From the IMG/VR virus record IMGVR_UViG_3300033571_022620, positions 1-29,120 of that record: a stretch of 29,120 nt of DNA; one strand, 5' to 3'. Source of the stretch: a virus. Each line of letters opens with the position of its first letter. Position 1 is the first letter of the stretch. The notes beneath the pieces were generated by a model. It did not search any database and was not told where the DNA came from. It saw only the letters and a program-made list of their open reading frames with translations. Positions 6,838-14,356 of the stretch are shown here, one piece after another. The position numbers were made by a program, and so were the translations under genes.

Positions 6838-8688
6838 TTATACTACTTCACAAGCTCCACCAGCACATGCAGCCTGGTCAACTAAATTAGTACCATCACT
6901 AATTTCAACTACATTTTTTAAATCAACATTATGTAAATGTTTAGCCATTTCATCATATTGTTCTTTAGTAATTGTCTCAAATGGTGCTTGCTTATAACTT
7001 CCAAGATCTTCAGGTAAACAAGACATAGCTGAATATGAGTCTCTATTTTCCCACATCCACTTACCTACTTCTTTCCATTCACCTGCTTTGATATTAATAG
7101 TACAAGATACATTATTATAGTTTTCACCTTTTCTATGCCCTGGTCTTACCCACTCTAAATTAAAACGTTTAACTCGTTCTAATAAATCAAAAGTAGATTC
7201 AGATCTTGTCTTAGCACTTTCTGGAGCTGCTTGAGGAACTGAAATTACAGCTTGTTGATTTGGTTTAAACAAATCATCTTCAAGTAATTCTGGGTGGTAT
7301 AAAGAAAGGTATGTGTAAATAGCTTCATTTTTACCTACTCTAATACGACGAATATAATAATCATCATGCCAAGCATGAATACCACTTGAACAACCTAATA
7401 CTAATGAACTTGTACCAGATGGTTTAACTGTTGTTACACGAGCAGCTTTATTAATACCAATTAAAGCAGCTATTCTAGCATTTTCTTCTTTAGCTATTTT
7501 AGCAGCTGTTTTTAAATTTAATTTATCTAATTTTCCAGAAGCAATACCTGTAATACCAACACCTAATAAAGCATCACGTTCAGTTGTTTTTTTCCAAATA
7601 TCTCTTAAATAATGGAAATCTGTATATGAAGCTTGTAATGTACCGATAAATGCAGCTGCTTTAGCTCTAGCGTTAAAATCTTCTTGTGATTCAACATCAG
7701 TAGCGTTAATTTCACATAAATTACAAAATTGGTAAGGTCTTAAAGCAATTTCAGCACATGGATTAGTTCCAAAATCTTTATCATTAGAGAATAAAAATCC
7801 TGGTTCACCAGCGTTACTAGCTTCTACTTTTTCCCATAAATTCATAAATTCATCTTCTGTAATTTTATGACGGATAATAACAGCTGAGTTATTAGCTCTA
7901 CCACGTTGTGGATTTTCTTCCCACCAATTTCCAAATTTACATGTCAACATATCTTCATCATCAAAATCAAATAATGAAATTAATGCTGCTCTTCTAATAC
8001 CACCTGACAATACAGCATCAGCTAAATGACATAAAATGTCATGACATTCTAATGGTGTTAATTTAGAACCATTTTCTTTACGATCAAGAATCTTTTGTAC
8101 TTGGAACAATACTTCTTTTAAAGGTTCTGGTCCTGGTGCTTTTCCACCAGCTGTAATCAGATGAGCTCCTTTAGGTCTAATATCTCTAAAATCAAAACGT
8201 GGACGAGCACCACCTTTTAAATATGCTTTCATTAACATATGAACAGCATCAGCCCAACCTTCAATACTATCATTAACTAAATAGCGTTTTTCACGAGTTG
8301 GAATTTTAATTTCAGGTAATTTATCAACATGATGAGATTGAACTGAATAACCAACTCCACATCCGCTTAGTAACAAAAACATTGTTTCTGAGAATGATCT
8401 AAAATCATCAACTGGAAGGAATGAACAGTTAAAAATACGAGAGTTATTAATAGAAGCTGGTTTACCTGCAAATTGAAGTGATCTCATAGATGGTAATACT
8501 TTTTTATCATATACCATTTTATAAACTTCTTCAATTTCATCTTTTAAATGAGGAAACTTTTCTAAATGCATTTCCTTATTTCGGTCAACAATTTCTTCCC
8601 ATGTTTCACGACGTGAAAGTTCATCTTTATGCCTGGCATACTTCATATGAACTGTTATTTTGCTTAATATATCTTGTGTTGTATTCAT
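6838..8688 (-). CDS. nrdJ: Adenosylcobalamin-dependent (class II) ribonucleotide reductase
   Basis: The 616-residue protein is a ribonucleotide reductase catalytic subunit, reducing ribonucleotides to deoxyribonucleotides for replication. Visible motifs are LPSMRSLQFAG (65-75), NCSF with Cys88, LSGCGVGYS (107-115), the active-site NPCAEI (309-314) with the likely thiyl-radical Cys311, CNLCEIN just after, VTTVKPSGTSS in the middle, and a C-terminal CAGGACEVV that provides the shuttle cysteine pair. Overall shape and length fit monomeric class II enzymes of phages and not NrdA, and no NrdB-like subunit is present in the window. Class II enzymes need vitamin B12, so the host must make or import cobalamin. 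No B12 riboswitch was recognised upstream. Thioredoxin at 26-274 is a plausible reductant. The reductase call is very firm; class II is likely. Confidence 0.9.
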   Translation of the reverse strand: MNTTQDILSKITVHMKYARHKDELSRRETWEEIVDRNKEMHLEKFPHLKDEIEEVYKMVYDKKVLPSMRSLQFAGKPASINNSRIFNCSFLPVDDFRSFSETMFLLLSGCGVGYSVQSHHVDKLPEIKIPTREKRYLVNDSIEGWADAVHMLMKAYLKGGARPRFDFRDIRPKGAHLITAGGKAPGPEPLKEVLFQVQKILDRKENGSKLTPLECHDILCHLADAVLSGGIRRAALISLFDFDDEDMLTCKFGNWWEENPQRGRANNSAVIIRHKITEDEFMNLWEKVEASNAGEPGFLFSNDKDFGTNPCAEIALRPYQFCNLCEINATDVESQEDFNARAKAAAFIGTLQASYTDFHYLRDIWKKTTERDALLGVGITGIASGKLDKLNLKTAAKIAKEENARIAALIGINKAARVTTVKPSGTSSLVLGCSSGIHAWHDDYYIRRIRVGKNEAIYTYLSLYHPELLEDDLFKPNQQAVISVPQAAPESAKTRSESTFDLLERVKRFNLEWVRPGHRKGENYNNVSCTINIKAGEWKEVGKWMWENRDSYSAMSCLPEDLGSYKQAPFETITKEQYDEMAKHLHNVDLKNVVEISDGTNLVDQAACAGGACEVV

Positions 8689-8759
8689 AATCTAATTTTA
8701 GGTAAATAATTCATTAATGTTTTTAACATTTTTTTTTGTTTTTTGTATTTTAATAATGT

Positions 8760-9032
8760 TTAAGGTAATTTTTTCTCTAAAAGATCTGTCTTAATATATA
8801 AAACAAAATCTTTAGCTAATTTTCTATTGACACCAAGACAAAATTTATTAGCTGTCTCATTTAATAACTTCATAGTAACTCTATCTTTATGAGATTCATT
8901 AATAACATGTTTATATGTATCAAAAACTTCATTAAGTTTAACAGCTTCTACTTCATTATAATCACCATATGAGTAGTAATCTTCAAGATAACTCTCAATA
9001 TAATCATTGAATGTTTTTTTATTTAATAACAT
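8760..9032 (-). CDS. Hypothetical small acidic/helical protein
   Basis: This is an unrecognised 90-residue protein, rich in Tyr, Asp, Glu and Lys, probably all-helical, with the segment NDYIESYLEDYYSYGDYNEVEAV at its acidic N-terminal half and a more basic C-terminal half. Its start overlaps the 3' end of the DUF6884-like gene by 14 bases, which supports translation. It is followed by a 71-base A+T-rich gap before the reductase gene. No motif, signal peptide or membrane segment is seen. Confidence 0.6.
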   Translation of the reverse strand: MLLNKKTFNDYIESYLEDYYSYGDYNEVEAVKLNEVFDTYKHVINESHKDRVTMKLLNETANKFCLGVNRKLAKDFVLYIKTDLLEKKLP

Positions 9033-9504
9033 TTTTTAAATTTTTAATTTCGTTTAAAATAAATTTAGTTAATTTTTCAAATGACTCTTTTAACTTTTTA
9101 AGTAAAGCTGATTTTTGTTGGCCTATTCTTAATCCTTTAAAAGGTACTAATGTTTTTTTCATTTCTGGTTCAAGATATTTTCTATATTCATTACCAGCTA
9201 GAAAAACAAATTGGTCTTTATCAAGATTATAGCCTTTAGATTTTAATTGACTTATTACTTTTTCAGCCCATTCTTTTTTAGCATCAGCATCAAAGTTTTT
9301 TAAAGTTTTATCATAAGGTGCTATCTTTTTTTTCAATGGTAATAAATGATGTTTAGCAGATAAAATATAAATGTTACCATCATTTGTTAATTTTTTAGCA
9401 TATGCTAAATTCTTTTTAAACAAATCAGATACATAAAGATACTCAGCAGGAGCTGGTTTGTTTAATTTTGTCGCTACACATGCTACTAGTACAACTTTTG
9501 CCAT
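9019..9504 (-). CDS. DUF6884-like protein
   Basis: The 161-residue protein has the pattern I associate with DUF6884: an N-terminal VVLVACVATKLNKPAPAEYLY segment (hydrophobic strand, Cys, T-K-L, then P-A-x-x-L-Y), SDLFKKNLAYAK, IYILSAKHHLLPL near 45-57 and IAPYDKTL near 61-68, then a basic helical C-terminus. The second half of the strand-turn pattern (ILSAKxxL...PYDxTL) is the most telling. Its activity is not known to me. The domain faintly resembles the Cys-containing N-terminal strand of archaeosine-synthase-type proteins, which would be interesting next to a deazaguanine cluster, but that is speculation. It lies between the helicase gene and a small hypothetical gene, overlapping the latter by 14 bases. 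Confidence 0.65.
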   Translation of the reverse strand: MAKVVLVACVATKLNKPAPAEYLYVSDLFKKNLAYAKKLTNDGNIYILSAKHHLLPLKKKIAPYDKTLKNFDADAKKEWAEKVISQLKSKGYNLDKDQFVFLAGNEYRKYLEPEMKKTLVPFKGLRIGQQKSALLKKLKESFEKLTKFILNEIKNLKNVIK

Positions 9505-9522
9505 AGATTATGTTGATAAATA

Positions 9523-10902
9523 TTATATGTCATTAGCAGTGCCGCTTAGTTCAAAAAACTTTTGACTAAGAAGTCTACGATCTAACTCATCAAAATCTCC
9601 TTCAGACTGTTTACTGAGTTTTGCAATTTGCTCATCACTCATAACTGAATCATCTATATTTATATGACCATTAGATGTATCAATTTTAGCATGAAATGTC
9701 AGTCCATCAATACCATATCTATTTTTCATAATATGGAATCTACCAGTACCACTAACTTTATCTTGACGTTTACGAGATAATGATACAGCAAAATCAGTAA
9801 TCATAATTTTATCATAAGAACCTGCTGCTTTATCACCCTCAATAATATCATCTTTAGCACCTGCTCTATTTACTTGAGAAACTGACCAAATTGGAATATT
9901 TAATTGACGAGCTAATCCTTTAGTAGCTATATAAACATCATCAATTTCATCTTTACGTTCTCTTGAATTACGTTTTGAACGTAATAAATCAACATAATCA
10001 ATAATAATCAGATCAGGTTCATTACCCATATCTTTTAATTTTTGGATATGACTCTCAATTGTTTGAATAGTAGCTCTACCTGTTGGAAATTCTTTAATAA
10101 CCAATTTAGCTTCTAATTTTTCAACAGCTTCTTCAACTTCTTTTCTATGATTATCAATAACATTAACAGGTATTCCTGTAAAGAAAGCATCATAACGTTT
10201 TCCAACATATCCTTCAGATAATTCTAAAGTATAATGAACAACATTATAACCTAATCTAACTGCTTGACCTCCTAGAGCAACTAATGACCAAGATTTACCA
10301 CCACCTGGACTTCCAAATATTAAACCAAAATCTCCATTTCCTAAACCACCAACTAATAATTCATTAAATACTGGCCAAGGTGTAGGAACAAAATTACGAA
10401 TGTCATTTCTATATCTAGATTCAACATCTTTATTATATTCATGACCAATGTTTTTTTCTTGACCTGCTTTAAGAGCTGAGTCTACTAATATTCTGATATC
10501 ATCATACATACCTGAATTTAGAAGATCAACTGAGCTTAAAAGTGCTTGTTTTAATTGTTGATTTTTACAAAATGTACTAAATTCTTCTTCAACATACTTT
10601 AAGTCACTTGAAGCTGATTTGTAAGATTCTTTAAGTTGATCAATTACAGCTGTTTTTAAAACATCATTTTCAAGTTTTTTAACCTCAATTTGAAGAGCTT
10701 CTAAAGTAGGTGATGTATGATATTTATCAAAATATTTTAAAGTTTGATCTACAATCCATTGCAAAGATTGATTGTCAAAATATTCAGGACTAATAGTGTC
10801 TCTGATGTTTAGAATAAAGGACTTATTATTTAAAAGCAAATTAATAACTTTTAATTGGAATGGAAGTCCATATTGAGATAATTTATTGAAACTATTTACC
10901 AT
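9523..10902 (-). CDS. Replicative DNA helicase (DnaB/T4 gp41-like)
   Basis: The 459-residue protein is a RecA-fold hexameric helicase that unwinds DNA ahead of the replisome. The N-terminal third (about 1-165) is helical, as in DnaB/gp41 primase-interaction domains. The motor domain has a Walker A IFGSPGGGKSW (195-205), VVHYTLELSEGYVGKR, a Walker B DLIIIDYVDLL near 294-304, SVSQVNR and a C-terminal KNRYG motif that matches the DnaB arginine-finger region (KxRxG). Length is close to T4 gp41 (475). It sits downstream of uvsX and the 5'-3' exonuclease with a short A+T-rich gap, forming a replication operon. No separate primase gene is visible in the window. Confidence 0.92.
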   Translation of the reverse strand: MVNSFNKLSQYGLPFQLKVINLLLNNKSFILNIRDTISPEYFDNQSLQWIVDQTLKYFDKYHTSPTLEALQIEVKKLENDVLKTAVIDQLKESYKSASSDLKYVEEEFSTFCKNQQLKQALLSSVDLLNSGMYDDIRILVDSALKAGQEKNIGHEYNKDVESRYRNDIRNFVPTPWPVFNELLVGGLGNGDFGLIFGSPGGGKSWSLVALGGQAVRLGYNVVHYTLELSEGYVGKRYDAFFTGIPVNVIDNHRKEVEEAVEKLEAKLVIKEFPTGRATIQTIESHIQKLKDMGNEPDLIIIDYVDLLRSKRNSRERKDEIDDVYIATKGLARQLNIPIWSVSQVNRAGAKDDIIEGDKAAGSYDKIMITDFAVSLSRKRQDKVSGTGRFHIMKNRYGIDGLTFHAKIDTSNGHINIDDSVMSDEQIAKLSKQSEGDFDELDRRLLSQKFFELSGTANDI

Positions 10903-10924
10903 AACTTTTATTTTAATATAACTA

Positions 10925-11950
10925 TTATTTTTTGGAAGTACAAAGATAAGTGAAAATACTTATTAACCAATTTTCTACATTGGGTATAGAATTACCTAAA
11001 TTGTCTTCAGAATACATACTTAAGAAATCTGATTTGTTTAAACTAGATTTTGGATTAGATAACATTAAATCAATTTCTTCTTTACTTTCATCAGAGATAT
11101 TTGGATTAGACAAGTCCATTAATTGTTCATTAATTTTTAACTGATGTCTAAAATTATAAACATTTTCATATAATAACCCTTTAGTATTCTCTAATGCTTT
11201 AAAACTTTTGTCAATAATAAAGTCTAAACTAACTTTTTCATCTTCTACTAATTCTGGAAAGAATTTGATTAGTTTTTTAGCTCCTAAACCTTTAACACCA
11301 GGGACATTATCAGATGAATCACCTAACAATATTTTCATGTTAATATAATTTTCAGCAGACACACCATATTCTTCTTTAACAGTTTTAGGTGTATAAAATA
11401 CTTTTTTAATAGGAGAATAAACTGTTACTTTTTTATTCACCAATTGAAGAAAATCTTTATCTGATGACATAATAGTTACATCTCCATTGTATTTACTCGC
11501 TATATAACCTATTATATCGTCGGCTTCTAAACGATCAATAATTGTCACATCAACAGGAAGACATTGTAAATAATACATTAACCTTCGCATTTGATTAACA
11601 ATAGATTCACTTTCATCATCTTGAGATTCAAAACCTTCCCAATTAGTAATTCTGGTTAGATTTCTGTTTCCTTTGTAATCACTATATAAATTTTTCTTAT
11701 TAATAGTTGAACCAGGTCCATCGAAAACTAAAATTACTCTTGTTGGATTAATATGTCTAATAGCAAATCCAAGTGATTTTAAGAATCCTGTAAGTCCTCC
11801 AATATGATGTCCATGTGGATTCATATGGTTTATAACAGCAAAACTTCTTAAAAAAGTATTCATGGAGTCAACTAGGAGGACTTTTGGTTTTAAGTCCTCC
11901 TTAGTTGCTGCTTTTATATTGTCTAGTATAGATTTAAAATCTTTATTCAT
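10925..11950 (-). CDS. 5'-3' exonuclease / flap endonuclease (T4 RNase H-like)
   Basis: The protein removes RNA primers and flaps during lagging-strand synthesis. It has the FEN metal-binding layout: KVLLVDSMNTFLRSF near the N-terminus (first Asp), VILVFDGPG (second), the DRLEADDIIGYIA cluster with adjacent acidic residues, IMSSDKDFLQL, and the helix-hairpin-helix-like GDSSDNVPGVKGLGAKKLIKFF. About 341 residues from ATG 11950, a little longer than T4 RNase H (305). I prefer this ATG over a TTG at 11962. It overlaps the stop of the recombinase gene by eight bases, consistent with coupling. Together with the polymerase, which has no detectable 5' nuclease of its own, it completes primer removal. 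Confidence 0.9.
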   Translation of the reverse strand: MNKDFKSILDNIKAATKEDLKPKVLLVDSMNTFLRSFAVINHMNPHGHHIGGLTGFLKSLGFAIRHINPTRVILVFDGPGSTINKKNLYSDYKGNRNLTRITNWEGFESQDDESESIVNQMRRLMYYLQCLPVDVTIIDRLEADDIIGYIASKYNGDVTIMSSDKDFLQLVNKKVTVYSPIKKVFYTPKTVKEEYGVSAENYINMKILLGDSSDNVPGVKGLGAKKLIKFFPELVEDEKVSLDFIIDKSFKALENTKGLLYENVYNFRHQLKINEQLMDLSNPNISDESKEEIDLMLSNPKSSLNKSDFLSMYSEDNLGNSIPNVENWLISIFTYLCTSKK

Positions 11951-13028
11951 CTGTATTGTCAAAAATGTCCCTTACATCCTCAGCTACCTCATGCTCTTCA
12001 ACAATATCGAAATCTGTACTTCCTAAAACTTGTAACCATTCATGTGAGTGTTCTTTTTTATACTCATTAATAGCTTTAGGATCTTCTTCAATAAAACCAT
12101 GTGGTGTCATAATAACTCTACCCATTGTAGTAACACCATTAACGTGATTTTTGTCAACAGCTACTTTAGTACGTTTAGCAAATTCAACATCTTTACCATT
12201 TTTAGTGGCTTTAATTTTAGATGTGCCTGAATTAGTAATATTACCAAATGTTACAACTAATGTAGAATCAAAAAACATTGTGTTACCACCTTTGTTTTTC
12301 ATTTTAGGCATTTCCATTGGTGTTGCTGGTTTATCAACCCAAATTTTGTTGATACAAACTAATGAATTAGTATAAGGTGATGATTCTTTTCTTGATAATA
12401 AGATACGTTGATTAACATTATTACCAAATTGAGTACTCATAGCACCAGCATTCCATTCATTATTATTTTTATTTGATTTAACAGACATTTCACATGGTAC
12501 AGATCCAATTGAATCCCACAAGAAACATAAGTCATAAGGTAAATTACCTTTTTTCTGTTCATCTAATAGATCAAGAATAAATTCAGCTACATCTTCAACT
12601 GTATTTAATCTACCTCTATCTACATAGATAAAAAATCCATTGTAATCAACTACCTCACCTGTGCTTTTATCAACTACTTCATCAACTTTTAGTCCCATCA
12701 TTTTAGCATGATCCCAAGACCATTTCATCTCAGTAATAATAAACACAGGTAAAATACCCATTTTTTGAGCATTAACTGCTATCTCAAGTAAAGCTGTAGT
12801 TTTACCAGTATCCGAATGGCCACGTAACAAAGTTATATGACCATGCGGAATACCAGGTAATGTTACAATTTCTTGAAAGGCTGGAGATAGTGGAATCCAT
12901 TTTTGTTCTTTAAATTTTACACTGTTAGAACTAAGAAATTTTGATTTCTTAAAGGAATCTAAGTTAAAGGTACCTTTAATAGCACCTGAAACTGTTTCAC
13001 TAACTGAATTTCCACTTTTTTTAGCCAT
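11943..13028 (-). CDS. uvsX: UvsX/RecA-like recombinase
   Basis: The 361-residue protein is a strand-exchange ATPase for recombination-dependent replication and repair. It has Walker A GHSDTGKTT (70-78), preceded by LPGIPHGHITLLR as in UvsX/RecA, a Walker B-like DLCFLWDS (166-172), and conserved NKIWVDKP and KNKGGNTMFF segments corresponding to the DNA-binding loop region. The C-terminus is acidic (DVRDIFDNTDE), typical of phage recombinases. It lies between the ssDNA-binding protein gene (5 bp upstream) and the exonuclease gene (eight-base overlap), the same functional grouping as in T4-like phages. Whether orthology is to UvsX or to cellular RecA cannot be settled by eye; context favours UvsX. 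Confidence 0.9.
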   Translation of the reverse strand: MAKKSGNSVSETVSGAIKGTFNLDSFKKSKFLSSNSVKFKEQKWIPLSPAFQEIVTLPGIPHGHITLLRGHSDTGKTTALLEIAVNAQKMGILPVFIITEMKWSWDHAKMMGLKVDEVVDKSTGEVVDYNGFFIYVDRGRLNTVEDVAEFILDLLDEQKKGNLPYDLCFLWDSIGSVPCEMSVKSNKNNNEWNAGAMSTQFGNNVNQRILLSRKESSPYTNSLVCINKIWVDKPATPMEMPKMKNKGGNTMFFDSTLVVTFGNITNSGTSKIKATKNGKDVEFAKRTKVAVDKNHVNGVTTMGRVIMTPHGFIEEDPKAINEYKKEHSHEWLQVLGSTDFDIVEEHEVAEDVRDIFDNTDE

Positions 13029-13033
13029 AACAA

Positions 13034-13846
13034 TTAATCATTAAAAAGTGAATCAAATTCGTCTTCATCAAAATTGCTCTTCTTTTTAGGAGCAGGTTCT
13101 GAATAGTTTGGTTTTGGAGTTTCAATAACATCTGAATCAGTGTCATCTGAATCTTCAGTTGCTTCAACTTCTTCTTCAGGATTGAGATAGTTCATCAACA
13201 AACTTTTCATTTCATCAAACTCATACTTTTTGTAAAGTGACATTACATCAGGTTGTTCATTCAACCATTCTTTTACTTGAGCATTGTTTTCACTTAAAGG
13301 TGTTTGTTTAGTACGAACACGAATTGATGATTTGTTGTACATAGTACCATTAGTATCAGGTCCTGTAGTTTCAATTGTCAAATCACGACCATCAACAATT
13401 GAAGTGTAGTCTCCGATATCTTCATCCTCAGCCATTGATAACAATTCCATGTACATAGCTTTACCAAACTCCCACAAACGTACTCCTTTTTCTTCTTCAC
13501 CTCTAACAATAACAGGAGCAAAAATTCTCATTTTTGGCTCAATTTTCTTAGCTAAACGCCAATTTTCTTTGTCAGAAGTTTTACGAAGTTGTGAAGTAAA
13601 TTCTACAATTGGATCTTTTTCACCCCAATTTGAAAGAGCTACCATTGTACGATTTCCAATTCCATAATGGAAAAGAACTTCTTTAAATGGGTTTGACTTG
13701 TCGAATTTTGAAGGCACAATTCGAATAACTTGTTTTCCTACTGATGGCTTCCAAAAATATTTGGAACGATCTTCTTTACTACCACCAGATTTTTTGTTTT
13801 GCAATGATTGCAAACGGTTTTTAATAGCATTTAAATCCATACTCAT
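13034..13846 (-). CDS. Single-stranded DNA-binding protein (gp32-like)
   Basis: About 270 residues. The N-terminus (MSMDLNAIKNRLQSLQNKK) is a basic helix as in gp32 proteins, which uses it for cooperative binding. A core follows with FWKPSVGKQVIRIVPSK and an aromatic-rich OB-fold-like region, and a strongly acidic tail ends in FDEDEFDSLFND, which in gp32 recruits partner proteins. T4 gp32 has a zinc site; no cysteines are seen here. I choose ATG 13846: a TTG nine codons upstream (13873) overlaps the -7 box of the best promoter in the window (13871-13901), so the transcript would begin downstream of it. ATG 13840 is also possible. It leads the uvsX-exonuclease operon. Function from family pattern and position. 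Confidence 0.85.
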   Translation of the reverse strand: MSMDLNAIKNRLQSLQNKKSGGSKEDRSKYFWKPSVGKQVIRIVPSKFDKSNPFKEVLFHYGIGNRTMVALSNWGEKDPIVEFTSQLRKTSDKENWRLAKKIEPKMRIFAPVIVRGEEEKGVRLWEFGKAMYMELLSMAEDEDIGDYTSIVDGRDLTIETTGPDTNGTMYNKSSIRVRTKQTPLSENNAQVKEWLNEQPDVMSLYKKYEFDEMKSLLMNYLNPEEEVEATEDSDDTDSDVIETPKPNYSEPAPKKKSNFDEDEFDSLFND

Positions 13847-13870
13847 ATATTGTAACTTATTTATTTGATA

Positions 13871-13901
13871 CAAATATAATGAGGGATTTCTAAAAAGCCA
13901 A
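13871..13901 (-). promoter_or_regulatory. Bacteroidota-type promoter for the ssDNA-binding protein gene
   Basis: On the minus strand TTGG (13901-13898) is followed after 19 bases by TATATTTG (13878-13871). This matches the known Bacteroidota sigma-ABfr pattern (TTG/TTTG, spacer about 19, TAnnTTTG). It lies in the gap after the 150-residue gene and before ATG 13846, leaving a leader of about 15-20 bases. It suggests recognition by the host polymerase of a Bacteroidota cell. Confidence 0.55.
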
Positions 13902-13903
13902 GC

Positions 13904-14356
13904 TTAAAGAGAAATTATTTTAAAAATTTTTGTTTGAACTTTTCTTAACTCATTATTTTGAGTTAAAAGAATCATATTTTGATAATCAGGCCAGTTTATT
14001 TTATAATATGGGTCTATTAAACCACCATTTAAACTTCTTATCAAAGTATTTAAAGCATTAATAGTATAAAGAGTATTTGTTTCTTTTTTACGATGAACTA
14101 AAATAGTATTATGAAATACTTCATTGTTAAAATTAACAGAATCAATATTGTAAGTACAAATGTACTCATCAGTTTGTTTAGATTCTAAAACAAATATTTT
14201 ATTATATAATATTTTATACTGACCTGTTATATTAGAGATAGCTTCATCTAAATTCTCTCTTTGTATAAAGGTGCAAAACAGTTTGTTAGTCACGATATCA
14301 TCAATTGGTCGACTGATAAATATGTTATCAATTTGTGAAACCGTAATCTTTTCCAT
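13904..14356 (-). CDS. Hypothetical protein between polymerase and SSB genes
   Basis: I do not recognise this 150-residue protein. It appears to be an alpha/beta soluble domain with strands such as YKILYNKIFVLES and NTILVHRKKETNTLYTINALNTLIRSLNG, followed by INWPDYQNMILLT. It overlaps the 3' end of the DNA polymerase gene by 29 bases and is followed by the SSB promoter, so it is probably co-translated with the polymerase. Position suggests a replisome accessory role, but nothing in the sequence demonstrates that. No cysteine cluster, NTP motif or membrane segment is seen. Confidence 0.6.
   Translation of the reverse strand: MEKITVSQIDNIFISRPIDDIVTNKLFCTFIQRENLDEAISNITGQYKILYNKIFVLESKQTDEYICTYNIDSVNFNNEVFHNTILVHRKKETNTLYTINALNTLIRSLNGGLIDPYYKINWPDYQNMILLTQNNELRKVQTKIFKIISL

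Noticed and set aside
8716-8738. Hairpin AATGTT/AACATT followed on the plus strand by a T run
   Set aside because: It would terminate rightward transcription, where there are no genes, and the stem is short and A+T only.
11951-11962. TTG start for the 5'-3' exonuclease
   Set aside because: An ATG four codons downstream gives a normal eight-base overlap with the recombinase gene.
13847-13873. Longer TTG start for the ssDNA-binding protein
   Set aside because: It would lie on top of the -7 box of the promoter and adds nine residues with no family resemblance.
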